From positions 372,001-436,000 of the forward strand of contig NZ_VUKD01000001.1 in assembly GCF_009193155.1 (NCBI RefSeq): 64,000 nt of DNA. Direction: 5' to 3'. Within the stretch, counting starts at the first letter, position 1; every line of letters begins with the position of its first letter. Source of the stretch: Georgenia subflava. GTDB taxonomy: Bacteria > Actinomycetota > Actinomycetes > Actinomycetales > Actinomycetaceae. Positions 25,917-33,241 of this stretch are shown here, in pieces. A program made the translations under genes and the position numbers. The notes below the pieces were generated by a model, which was not told the DNA's origin, did no database searches, and was given only the letters and a program-made list of their open reading frames with translations.

Positions 25917-27236
25917 TCAGGGCAGCAGGCCGGCCTCGCGACGGGTGCTGCGGTTCGCGTGCACCGACCATCGCGGCACCCACCGCGCCAGCGCGCCGGC
26001 CGCTGCCGCGCCGAGGGCCCCGGTCACCCAGATCCCGGCGGCGAGGGACCCGAGCGCGGCCCCCGCGGAGACGACGAGCGGGCCGAGCGCCCCGCCGCTG
26101 TCCTGCAGCACCCGCCACATGCCGAGGAACTGGGCACGGCCGGACGCGGGGGCGACGTCGGACCCCAGCGTCATCAGGATGCCTGAGCTCATCCCGTTGC
26201 CCAGCCCCATCAGCGCGGCGACGACGGAGACGGCGGCCACCGTGTCCGTGAGGGGCAGCAGCACCATCGACGCGCCCAGGACGAGCATGGACGGCACACC
26301 GATCCACAGCCGGCCCAGCCGGTCCATGACCTTGCCCGCCGGGTAGAAGAGCAGCATGTCCACCCCGCCGGCGAGGCCGAAGATCAGCGAGATGGTCGCC
26401 GGGTCGAGGCCGACGTGCTCGCCCCACAGCGGGATGACGGTCTGCCGGGCGCCCCGCACAGCACCCACGAGGAGGACCGCGACCCCGAGCGAGGTGAAGA
26501 CCTTGCGGTGCTCGCGCAGCACCTTGCCCATCCGCGGGCCCAGAGGTGCCTCGCGGCGTGCGGCGCGCGCGGCGCGCCTGGCCGCGGCCCGGGCGCGCAG
26601 GGAGCCGGCCGGCACCCGCTCGGCGGGCGCCGTCTCGCGCACCAGGAGCACCGTCAGCGTCGCGGCCGCGGCGGTCGCCACCCCGAGGAGGTAGGCGTTG
26701 CGCACGTCCCCGCCGTGGATGACGAGGGCGCCGACGAAGGGGCCGAGGAACTGCCCGATGCGGTGCACCCCGGCCAGGGTCGAGAGCACCCGTGCCCGCC
26801 GCAGCGGCGGGGTGATCTCGGTGAGGTAGGAGTGCCGGGCGAGGTTGAACACCGCCGAGGCGGCCCCGGTGGCCAGGACCGCGACGCTCAGGGTGACCAG
26901 CCCGGGGGCGAGCGCCGCACCGAGGAAGGCGAGGACGGCGACGAGCCCGGCGAGGACCATGGCGCGCCGGTCGCCCACCTTGGCCGCGAGCGCCCCGGCC
27001 GGCAGGTCGGCGATGATCTGACCGATCGGCAGCATCGCCGCCACCACGGCGGCGACCGCCAGCGACGCGCCCAGGCCCACCGCCGTCGGCGCGATGATCG
27101 GCAGCATCGCCCCGACACCGATCTCGAAGACCAGCGACGGCACGAAGGCGCCGAGCACCACGGTACGGACCGGGAACATCGGGGCGTCGTACGGGTCGGG
27201 CGAACCGGGTGGCGCGGGCATGATGGGCACCATCAT
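25917..27236 (-). CDS. Major facilitator superfamily transporter
   Basis: A 439-residue protein with about twelve hydrophobic segments and a long Arg/Ala-rich central loop (around 215-245), typical of MFS drug or metabolite exporters. The GDRRAMVLAG stretch after helix 2 matches the MFS loop motif, and GKVMDRLGRLWIG is the equivalent in the second half. Ligand unknown. The start is ambiguous: AGGGGAG touches the first ATG (27236), so GTG at 27230 or ATG at 27221 may be the real start. It is divergent from the response regulator gene with only 77 bp between them, so regulation by that regulator is possible. Confidence 0.85.
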   Translation of the reverse strand: MMVPIMPAPPGSPDPYDAPMFPVRTVVLGAFVPSLVFEIGVGAMLPIIAPTAVGLGASLAVAAVVAAMLPIGQIIADLPAGALAAKVGDRRAMVLAGLVAVLAFLGAALAPGLVTLSVAVLATGAASAVFNLARHSYLTEITPPLRRARVLSTLAGVHRIGQFLGPFVGALVIHGGDVRNAYLLGVATAAAATLTVLLVRETAPAERVPAGSLRARAAARRAARAARREAPLGPRMGKVLREHRKVFTSLGVAVLLVGAVRGARQTVIPLWGEHVGLDPATISLIFGLAGGVDMLLFYPAGKVMDRLGRLWIGVPSMLVLGASMVLLPLTDTVAAVSVVAALMGLGNGMSSGILMTLGSDVAPASGRAQFLGMWRVLQDSGGALGPLVVSAGAALGSLAAGIWVTGALGAAAAGALARWVPRWSVHANRSTRREAGLLP

Positions 27237-27301
27237 CTCCCCTGCGCGCGCGGATGCCGCGGTCCGACGCCGCCACGGCGGCGACCGGCGTCGGCAGTTG
27301 T

Positions 27302-27307
27302 TAGATT
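27302..27307 (+). promoter_or_regulatory. -10 box of a leaderless response-regulator transcript
   Basis: TAGATT is followed by six bases and then the GTG at 27314. No ribosome-binding sequence is present. This puts the expected transcription start on the first base of the start codon, the usual arrangement for leaderless mRNAs in actinobacteria. Confidence 0.6.
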
Positions 27308-27313
27308 CACCAC

Positions 27314-28093
27314 GTGAGCGAGACGGACGGGGAGCGGGCGGCAGTGGTCGTCGAGGACGACGCCGACATCCGCTTCCTGCTCGAGGCGACGCTCGGGCAG
27401 GCGGGTTTCGCCGTGCACTCCGCCACCACCGGCGCCGAGGGGGTGGAGCTGGTTCGTGCGCACGAGCCGTTGGTGACGACGCTGGACATATCCCTGCCGG
27501 ACATCGACGGGTTCGAGGTGGCGCGGCGGCTGCGGACCTTCTCCAGCACGTATCTCGTCATGCTCACCGGCCGCGCCGAGGAGATCGACACGCTCCTGGG
27601 TCTGGAGGCGGGCGCCGACGACTACGTGACGAAGCCGTTCCGCCCGCGCGAGCTGCGTGCCCGGATCGAGGCGATGCTGCGCCGGCCGCGCCACCGCGTC
27701 ACCGCGGGTGCCGCGCCGGCCCCACCGGGAACCGGCGGGACCGCGGCGAGTCCGCCGACGGCCGCGCGGGTGCTGACCCACCGCGGGCTGCGGATGGACG
27801 TCGACGCCCGTCTCGTGGACCGCGACGGCACGCCCGTGCACCTGACCCGGAGCGAGTTCGACCTGCTCGCCGCCCTGCTGTCCGCGCCGCACCGGGTGCT
27901 GGCGAAGGCCGAGCTCGTCCGTCGGCTGTGGGGCGACGACTACACCGCCGGTGCTGCCGTCACCGACGCCGACCGCCGCACCGTCGAGGTCCACCTGGCC
28001 AACCTGCGACGCAAGCTCGGGGACGACGCCGCAGCACCGCGCCTGATCGAGACCGTGCGCGGTGTGGGGTACCGGCTCACGTCAGATCGCTGA
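27314..28093 (+). CDS. OmpR/PhoB-family response regulator
   Basis: A 259-residue two-domain regulator. The receiver domain has the acidic pair EDD (14-16), phospho-acceptor Asp 58 in TTLDISLPDIDG and Lys 107 in DYVTKPFRP. An Ala/Pro-rich linker (about 120-150) leads to a winged-helix output domain with LTRSEFDLLAALLSAPHRVL, VEVHLANLRRKLGD and LIETVRGVGYRL. Such proteins bind 11-bp direct repeats, and one is present at 32014-32035 in this locus. It is the only response regulator in the block, while the only histidine kinase is 5 kb away. The mRNA appears leaderless. Its end overlaps the convergent HPt-like gene by 17 bp. Confidence 0.92.
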   Translation: MSETDGERAAVVVEDDADIRFLLEATLGQAGFAVHSATTGAEGVELVRAHEPLVTTLDISLPDIDGFEVARRLRTFSSTYLVMLTGRAEEIDTLLGLEAGADDYVTKPFRPRELRARIEAMLRRPRHRVTAGAAPAPPGTGGTAASPPTAARVLTHRGLRMDVDARLVDRDGTPVHLTRSEFDLLAALLSAPHRVLAKAELVRRLWGDDYTAGAAVTDADRRTVEVHLANLRRKLGDDAAAPRLIETVRGVGYRLTSDR

Positions 28094-28418
28094 TCGCCTG
28101 TCGCAGGGCGAGCGCCACCGCCGGCACCAGCTCCTCCAGAGCAGGCAGCGTGTGACGCGCACCGGCCAGGTCCTGGCGGCGGGCGAGATCGGCCAGCCCG
28201 CGGACCGCCTCGGCCATGCCGTCGGCACCGACCATCCAGCTGGCGGTGTGGAGGCTCACCGCCGAGGTGAGCGTGGCGGCCGGGTCGTCCGCCGCGAGCG
28301 CCGTGCGCAGCTTCTCGAGACGGTCGTCGAGCATGTCGAGGTAGAGGAGCGCGAAGTTGCGGGCAACCTCCGCCCCGAGGTCCGCCGCCATCTCGTGCAG
28401 TGCGTCGGTACGCACCAT
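28077..28418 (-). CDS. HPt-like helical protein 1 (His retained)
   Basis: A 113-residue all-helical protein. The pattern FALLYLDMLDDRLEKLRTAL followed by AVSLHTASWMVGADGM is the layout of actinobacterial histidine phosphotransfer (HPt) domains, with the His in SLHTAS as the possible phospho-acceptor (about residue 56). It has two clear paralogues in this window, where the His is replaced. ATG 28418 is chosen for GAGGGAGGCGCG before it rather than a longer start. It is convergent with and overlaps the response regulator gene by 17 bp. Phosphotransfer between the nearby kinase and regulator is the obvious idea but is not shown by sequence; the canonical Lys/Gly after the His are absent. Confidence 0.7.
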   Translation of the reverse strand: MVRTDALHEMAADLGAEVARNFALLYLDMLDDRLEKLRTALAADDPAATLTSAVSLHTASWMVGADGMAEAVRGLADLARRQDLAGARHTLPALEELVPAVALALRQAISDLT

Positions 28419-28570
28419 CGCGCCTCCCTCGTCCGGCGACCAGCACAGCACCGCACGCGGCTGAGGTCCGCGGCCGACCCGGACGATTGCGGGATGAGGA
28501 CGCCGGCTCACCCTCCTGCGCCGCGGTCGCCACGTGGGGTGAGGCCGGCGGCTCAGAGGTCACCGGCGCC

Positions 28571-28670
28571 GCGGATCGTGCTCAACCTGCAGTGCAGCGG
28601 ATCGCGCTCAGTCCGCGATGCGCAGGCGATCGTGCTCAGCCCGCCTCGTGCCGCGGATCGTGCTCAGCCT
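28571..28670. repeat. 26-28-bp tandem repeat, four copies
   Basis: Four degenerate copies of a unit with the core GCGGATCGTGCTCAGCC, starting near 28571, 28597, 28625 and 28653. The last copy overlaps the 3' end of HPt-like gene 2. On the minus strand it lies between the two HPt-like genes, so it forms the leader of gene 1. Confidence 0.75.
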
Positions 28671-29023
28671 CGGCGCGCCGTGGCCGCCATCGCGTCGGTC
28701 AGCTCCGACGTCGTCATCCGTGCGGTGGTCGTGAGCTCGGCGAGCGCACGCAGCGCGGGCCAGCCGAGCCCCTGCAGGGCGGCCCGGGCGAAGACCTGGG
28801 CATGCCGGGCCAGCAGCTCGGCGCCAACCATCAACGACGAGGTCTGCAGGCTGAGCGCCGCGGCATAGCTCTCGTCGACGTCCCCCTCGAGGACCGCCTG
28901 GCGCAGGCGCGTGACGCGCGGTTCGAGGGTGTCGAGCCAGCGGCCGGCGAAGTCCTTCGCGGCGTACGGACCGACGTCGTCGCAGAGGCAGCGCAACGGC
29001 GTGGGGTCGAGGATTGCGCTCAT
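28664..29023 (-). CDS. HPt-like helical protein 2 (phospho-acceptor His replaced)
   Basis: A 119-residue paralogue of the proteins at 28077-28418 and 35114-35503. The shared pattern is DFAGRWLDTLEPRVTRLRQA followed by ALSLQTSSLMVGAELL. Gln stands where HPt-like protein 1 has His, so it cannot relay phosphate by that residue and is more likely a binding or inhibitory partner. The ATG overlaps the signal peptidase stop as ATGA, so the two are translationally coupled. Confidence 0.65.
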   Translation of the reverse strand: MSAILDPTPLRCLCDDVGPYAAKDFAGRWLDTLEPRVTRLRQAVLEGDVDESYAAALSLQTSSLMVGAELLARHAQVFARAALQGLGWPALRALAELTTTARMTTSELTDAMAATARRG

Positions 29024-29652
29024 GCGCGCAGCTCGTGCTCGGTCATGACCCGTTCCTTTCGCCGTCTCCCCCGGCCGCGCCCGCGTCGGCGTCGCTCTCG
29101 GACGGCCGAGAGCAGCTGCATCCCGGCGTAGCTGAACAGGGCCGCGGCTCCGACGACCGCCCCGGTCCGCTTCTGGTCGCCGTCGAGGACGGTGGCGAGA
29201 TGCCCGGCGTACGGCACATGGTAGTGCGCGACTCCGCGGATCTGGACCGTTGTCACCGTCCACGGGTCGGCCGCGTCGTTGGCGTCGCCCTTGGTGGTGA
29301 AGGCCACCGTGCCGTCCGCGGCCAGGGTGCGTCCGACGATGCGGTGGGTGACCAGGGTGGTGTCGTCCGGGAAGGGCATGAAGGTGATGACGTCCCCCAG
29401 GGCGAGCTCGGCGGCATCCGCGTCGCTCTCGACGGCCTCGACGACCACCTGGCTCCCGGTGGGGATCGCCGGCTCCATCGAACCGCTGAGGACAGACAGC
29501 GGCACCCAGCCCAGCAGGCGAGGCAGCAGGACGACGGCGAAGGCGACGGCGGCCACCGTCGCCAGCAGCAGCCACAGCACCGCGTTGCCGACCCGCCGGA
29601 GGATCACCTGCGTGCTCGCGGTGCCCTGGGCACGGGTGTGGCGGCCCCTCAT
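29020..29652 (-). CDS. SipW-like signal peptidase I
   Basis: A 210-residue ER/archaeal-type signal peptidase. A membrane helix (about 22-46) precedes the catalytic Ser 58 in LSGSMEPAIPTGSQVVV. His 103 in LVTHRIVG replaces the Lys of normal bacterial leader peptidases, the mark of the SipW class, and Asp residues follow in KGDANDAADP. A second hydrophobic segment (about 172-190) precedes a very basic tail with RRRRGRGRGRRRKER. SipW enzymes process a few dedicated substrates encoded beside them, and three such secreted proteins lie directly upstream. The ATG overlaps the preceding stop (ATGA), and its own stop overlaps the HPt-like gene 2 start. Confidence 0.9.
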   Translation of the reverse strand: MRGRHTRAQGTASTQVILRRVGNAVLWLLLATVAAVAFAVVLLPRLLGWVPLSVLSGSMEPAIPTGSQVVVEAVESDADAAELALGDVITFMPFPDDTTLVTHRIVGRTLAADGTVAFTTKGDANDAADPWTVTTVQIRGVAHYHVPYAGHLATVLDGDQKRTGAVVGAAALFSYAGMQLLSAVRERRRRGRGRGRRRKERVMTEHELRA

Positions 29653-30590
29653 CGGGCGCACCATGCGGTGCCGACGAGCGCGCCGACCCGCAGCTCGTCG
29701 CTCGTGATCGTCGTGCCGCCCTCGAGGACCGCCACGATCCGCAGGTCGTAGACGATCTCCCAGTCCTGCTGCGGGAAGTCCCAGCCCGTCACCGTGGTGG
29801 CCGCGGTGTCGGCCGCCAGGTCCGCCCCGACGGGCTCCCACCCGTCCCCGGCCCGTCGCTGCACCTGCCAGAGCGCGATCGACTGCGTGGTGGCACCGTC
29901 TGTCTCCGACAAGCCCCACGCGAGCTGGACGTGCGACCGCTTCCACCATGGTCCACGCTCCGTCACCGTCGCGCACGTGGCGGTGACGGTCGGCAGCGCC
30001 GGGACGAGGACCTCGCCGGTCCACGCGGCGCTCGAGGTCCACGAGGCCGGACCGCGAGCACGACTGGCGACGGCGGTCGTCACGCGGAGCGACGTGCCGG
30101 GGTGCGCCGCGCGCAGCGCGCTGCCAGGCTCCACGACGAGGCACAGCGCCGCCACGCCCCCGGGCTCGAGCGGGACCGGCGAGCCGCCGGTCACCGGGAA
30201 GGTGGTCGCCGTCGGCGGCACCGCCGTCAGGTCTGCGGCGAAGTCCGGCACCTGCCCGGGGAGGCACGCTCCGGCGTCGGGCAGGGCGTAGCCGACGGTC
30301 GACCCGGCGAGGTCGGCAGCCGTCAGGGGGATGGCGCCGGCCGCGACGGACACCTCGCGAGGCGCCCACTCGACGGCGCTGGTCCCGGCGAGCGCGAAGG
30401 TGGCCCGGCTCTCGCCCGGGGTGACGTGCAGCGCCACCGTGTCGGTCGCGACGGCGACGGCGATCGTCTCCTCGTCGTGCCACCGTGCCTGGGTGGTCGA
30501 GGTCGGCCGCAGCACGGTCGCCGCGCACACCAGGACGACGGCGAGTGCGAGCAGCGCGACGAGGGGCCGACGGCGGTGCGAGCGGTGCAT
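29649..30590 (-). CDS. Secreted protein, probable SipW substrate 3
   Basis: A 313-residue exported protein. The N-terminus MHRSHRRRPLVALLALAVVL is a signal peptide followed by TTQARWHDEET, which shares A-x-W-x-D-x-E with the two other exported proteins of this operon. The mature part is rich in Val, Thr and Ala and probably beta-sandwich; CATVTERG and DLRIVAVLEGG suggest an immunoglobulin/fibronectin-like domain at the end. AGGAGGCGTGAG precedes the ATG; it starts 1 bp after the upstream stop and overlaps the signal peptidase gene by 4 bp. The precise function is unknown; a minor structural or anchoring subunit of a surface fibre is a guess. Confidence 0.7.
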   Translation of the reverse strand: MHRSHRRRPLVALLALAVVLVCAATVLRPTSTTQARWHDEETIAVAVATDTVALHVTPGESRATFALAGTSAVEWAPREVSVAAGAIPLTAADLAGSTVGYALPDAGACLPGQVPDFAADLTAVPPTATTFPVTGGSPVPLEPGGVAALCLVVEPGSALRAAHPGTSLRVTTAVASRARGPASWTSSAAWTGEVLVPALPTVTATCATVTERGPWWKRSHVQLAWGLSETDGATTQSIALWQVQRRAGDGWEPVGADLAADTAATTVTGWDFPQQDWEIVYDLRIVAVLEGGTTITSDELRVGALVGTAWCAR

Positions 30591-30591
30591 C

Positions 30592-31185
30592 TCACGCCTC
30601 CTGGGTGAGGGACCAGCGGACTGCGCCGGCGGTGGAGCGGCCCTGGAGCGCGGTGCCCCAGGCCGCGCCGTCCGGCGCCGTCGCGGGAAGGGTCGTCTCG
30701 ATCGTCGCGGTCACCGTCGCGCCGTGATCGGCCTCCGTGACCGACCATGGCCCGCCGGCCGGCGCCTGCCGCACCGAGCCGCTCGGGCCGCGCATCTCGA
30801 CGTCGACGACGAGGTCGCGGCGCAGCACCTCCGCGAGCTCCGGCGCCTGTGTCCCGAAGAGGCCGTCGAGGTCGAGCAGGAGGGTCGCCGCCAGGCTCGT
30901 TCCCCGCGCCCGGACCGTGACCTCCGTCGTGATGCGCAGGGTGTCGCCGGCGACGAGCGGTGCGTCCCCCGGGAGGGTCGCGGGGGCCGACCCGTCGGCG
31001 CTCGGCCTGATGACGGCGATCGTGGTGCTGCCGGCATCCAGGCCGAGCTCGCCGGCGGCGACCCGGCCGGCGTGGGTCTCGGTGTCCGACCAGGCGGCAT
31101 AGGTTCCCGCGCCACCGCCGAGCAGCCCGATCGCCAGCACACCGGCGACGCAGGCACGCACGAGGTGCCCGGGGACGACGCGCAC
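30592..31185 (-). CDS. Secreted protein with SipW-type signal, substrate 2
   Basis: A 197-residue exported protein. The hydrophobic segment VAGVLAIGLLGGGAGTYAAW ends in the processing motif AAWSDTET, followed by AGRVAAGELGLDAG. This AG-x(4)-AGEL repeat after the cleavage site is the hallmark of proteins with alternate, SipW-dependent signal peptides such as TasA/camelysin relatives. The GTG start has GAGGAGCTGAC before it. The mature domain is a predicted beta-sandwich of about 160 residues with no cysteine. Middle gene of the secreted trio. Confidence 0.78.
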   Translation of the reverse strand: MRVVPGHLVRACVAGVLAIGLLGGGAGTYAAWSDTETHAGRVAAGELGLDAGSTTIAVIRPSADGSAPATLPGDAPLVAGDTLRITTEVTVRARGTSLAATLLLDLDGLFGTQAPELAEVLRRDLVVDVEMRGPSGSVRQAPAGGPWSVTEADHGATVTATIETTLPATAPDGAAWGTALQGRSTAGAVRWSLTQEA

Positions 31186-31278
31186 GTCAGCTCCTCTGGT
31201 GGTCGGTGCCCGGGTCGCCCTGGCTCGGGGGCGACCGGACGGGCTCTGGGTCGTGGCCTGGTCGGTGCGGTGCGGTGC

Positions 31279-31884
31279 CTACTGCTGCGTGAGGTTCTGC
31301 TCGAGCACGAGGCCGGTGTTCTCGAAGCTGATCCACTCACCCTGGCCGCCCTGCCCCTCCCGGTCCGGGAAGGTCACGGTCGCGCTGATGTCGATGGTGC
31401 CGGTGACCGGCTCGTCGATGTGCATGATCTCCGCGTCGGAGGCGTTCACGGTCCTGCCGCCGACGACGACGTCTCCCGCGTCGTTCTTCAGGCCGCTGAT
31501 CGAGAACGTGGCCACGAGGTCGTCCCTGAGGTCACCGTGCTCGCCACCACCCGTGATAGTGCCGAGCTGCGTCCTCAGGGTGGCGTCGATGTTGTCGCCG
31601 GTCGCCGTGAGCGTGACGGTGTCGGAGTAGGTCAGGACGTCGCCCGGGACGATGGTGAAGGAGTCGACGGAAGCTGCGGAGCCGACGCCGTTCAGGGTCC
31701 AGGTGCCGCCCGCGGACTCCAGGCTCAGCTCGCCGGCCCGGATGGCGCCCGCACGCATCTCCGAGTCCTGCCAGGCGGCGAACGAGGCGCCGCCGCCGGC
31801 GAGCAGGACGATGCCTCCGATCCCGGCGGCGATGGCCTTGGTCTTGCGGCTGCGGGCGACGTGGGCAGAGGCGTGAGTGGGCAT
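31279..31884 (-). CDS. TasA/camelysin-like secreted protein with SipW-type signal, substrate 1
   Basis: A 201-residue exported protein. A basic start (SRKTKAIAAG) and hydrophobic stretch lead to GGGASFAAWQDSEMRAGAI, giving the same A-A-W-x-D-x-E and AG-x(4)-AGEL marks as the next gene. The mature domain resembles TasA-type fibre proteins in length and in the pattern VDSFTIVPGDVLTYSDTVTL, where a first strand is followed by a TATGDNIDATL segment. ATG 31884 has GAAGGACACCC upstream. First gene of the operon; an 11-bp tandem repeat lies 119-151 bp upstream at the end of the GGDEF gene. It is the best candidate for the main surface-fibre subunit. Confidence 0.8.
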   Translation of the reverse strand: MPTHASAHVARSRKTKAIAAGIGGIVLLAGGGASFAAWQDSEMRAGAIRAGELSLESAGGTWTLNGVGSAASVDSFTIVPGDVLTYSDTVTLTATGDNIDATLRTQLGTITGGGEHGDLRDDLVATFSISGLKNDAGDVVVGGRTVNASDAEIMHIDEPVTGTIDISATVTFPDREGQGGQGEWISFENTGLVLEQNLTQQ

Positions 31885-32002
31885 GGGTGTCCTTCGAGAC
31901 GATCGCGGTGGGGTGCCGGCGATCCGTCGCCGCTGCCTGGGCGAGTCCTTCGCCCGGCACCGACGCCCATCGTGGCGTGCCGACCTCAACCTCGGCCCAG
32001 GC

Positions 32003-32035
32003 CGACCTTCAGGTCACCTCAAGATCACCTCAAGA
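32003..32035 (-). promoter_or_regulatory. 11-bp direct repeats upstream of the secreted-protein operon
   Basis: TCACCTCAAGA occurs twice without gap (32014-32024, 32025-32035), preceded by a weaker third copy (32003-32013, 6 of 11 matches). A period of 11 bp is the binding pattern of OmpR/PhoB-family response regulators. The repeats overlap the last codons of the GGDEF gene and lie 119-151 bp upstream of the first secreted-protein start. Confidence 0.6.
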
Positions 32036-33241
32036 CTGCACGTCAGGGCCGTCCGCACCGGGCGATCTGTCCGTTCTGTCGGACTCGCCGGCCACGAGCA
32101 CCCGGTTCCCGCCCGCGCCGAGCGCCGCCTGCGAGGTCCGCCGGGCGGAGTCGCAGAGCGCCTCGAGGGCGTAGCCGTCCGTCCGGTCCGTGGCGATGCC
32201 GACGCTCGCCGTGAGCCGGAGCCGGCTGCCGGGCACGTCCAGCGGGGTGTCGATGAGCTCCTTGCGCACCTGCGTCGCCCAGGCCTGCGCATCCGCCGCG
32301 CTGTACCCGGGCAGCAGCACCTGGAACGCCTGCCCGTCGAGCTCGTCGCGCCCGATCAGGGCACGCGGTGGCAGCAGCATCTGCGTGATCTCGCCGGCCG
32401 TCACCAGCGCCTGGTCGGCGAACTCGCGGCCGAAGGCCACCGCGATCTGCCCCACGCCCTCCGGCGCGATCGCCACCAGCGCGACCGGCCGACCGCTCGC
32501 CGCGGCGTCCCGCAGCTGCTCGTGCGCGCGAGGCTGGAACGAGACGCCGGTGCGGGCACCGGTCATCGGGTCGAAGTTGCGGGCGGCGTCCTGGCGGTCA
32601 CGCGCGTACCTGCCCCGCAGCACCACCATCGAGAACGCGGCCCCGTTGACGAGCAGCACCACCACGACCGTGGTGACCTCGGTGCCGAGGTACAGCCGGA
32701 AGGCGGCCGACTCCGGTCCCGCGACGAGGTAGACGACGGCGCGTACCGCGTAGAACACCCCGGCGGTGATCAGCACGACGGCGAGGAGGACCGCGGCGCG
32801 CAGGCGCACCGCACCGCCGCGCACGAGTGCCGCACCTCCGAGCAGGCCGCCGGCCGCGGTGCCGAGCAGGACCACGATGCCGCCCGCCCACGGTCCGCCG
32901 TCGGGCCCCTGCACGACGGTGGCGAGCAGCGCCACGACGGCTGCCGCGAGCGAGACCTCGACCAGCGGACGGCGTCCCAGGTGTGCCCGCACACCGCTCC
33001 ACATCGCGAACGTGGTCAGCACGCTCGCGCCGTTGCCCACCGCGTTGGCCCACCACAGCGCCGGGTCGATCGTGGCGGCCAGGTAGGCGACGCCGGTCGC
33101 CACGGCGGCGAGGAAGGCCATAGACCACAGCCGGTCGACCGTGTCACCGTCGCGCGCCCACACCTCGGAGAGGAACACCACCGAGCTGGTGAGGACGACG
33201 ACGGCGGCGACCGCCTGCACGGTCGTCAGGTCCAGGATCAT
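32030..33241 (-). CDS. Membrane protein with degenerate GGDEF domain
   Basis: A 403-residue protein with seven or so hydrophobic segments in the first 215 residues and a C-terminal diguanylate-cyclase fold beginning NFDPMTGARTGVSFQPRA. At the active-site position the sequence is ELDGQAFQVLLPG: the GG[DE]EF motif reads DGQAF, so metal and substrate binding are probably lost. It is then more likely a c-di-GMP or protein-binding sensor than an active cyclase. The ATG overlaps the histidine kinase stop as ATGA, so both proteins are made together, which suggests a membrane complex controlling the fibre operon that follows. Confidence 0.82.
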   Translation of the reverse strand: MILDLTTVQAVAAVVVLTSSVVFLSEVWARDGDTVDRLWSMAFLAAVATGVAYLAATIDPALWWANAVGNGASVLTTFAMWSGVRAHLGRRPLVEVSLAAAVVALLATVVQGPDGGPWAGGIVVLLGTAAGGLLGGAALVRGGAVRLRAAVLLAVVLITAGVFYAVRAVVYLVAGPESAAFRLYLGTEVTTVVVVLLVNGAAFSMVVLRGRYARDRQDAARNFDPMTGARTGVSFQPRAHEQLRDAAASGRPVALVAIAPEGVGQIAVAFGREFADQALVTAGEITQMLLPPRALIGRDELDGQAFQVLLPGYSAADAQAWATQVRKELIDTPLDVPGSRLRLTASVGIATDRTDGYALEALCDSARRTSQAALGAGGNRVLVAGESDRTDRSPGADGPDVQS

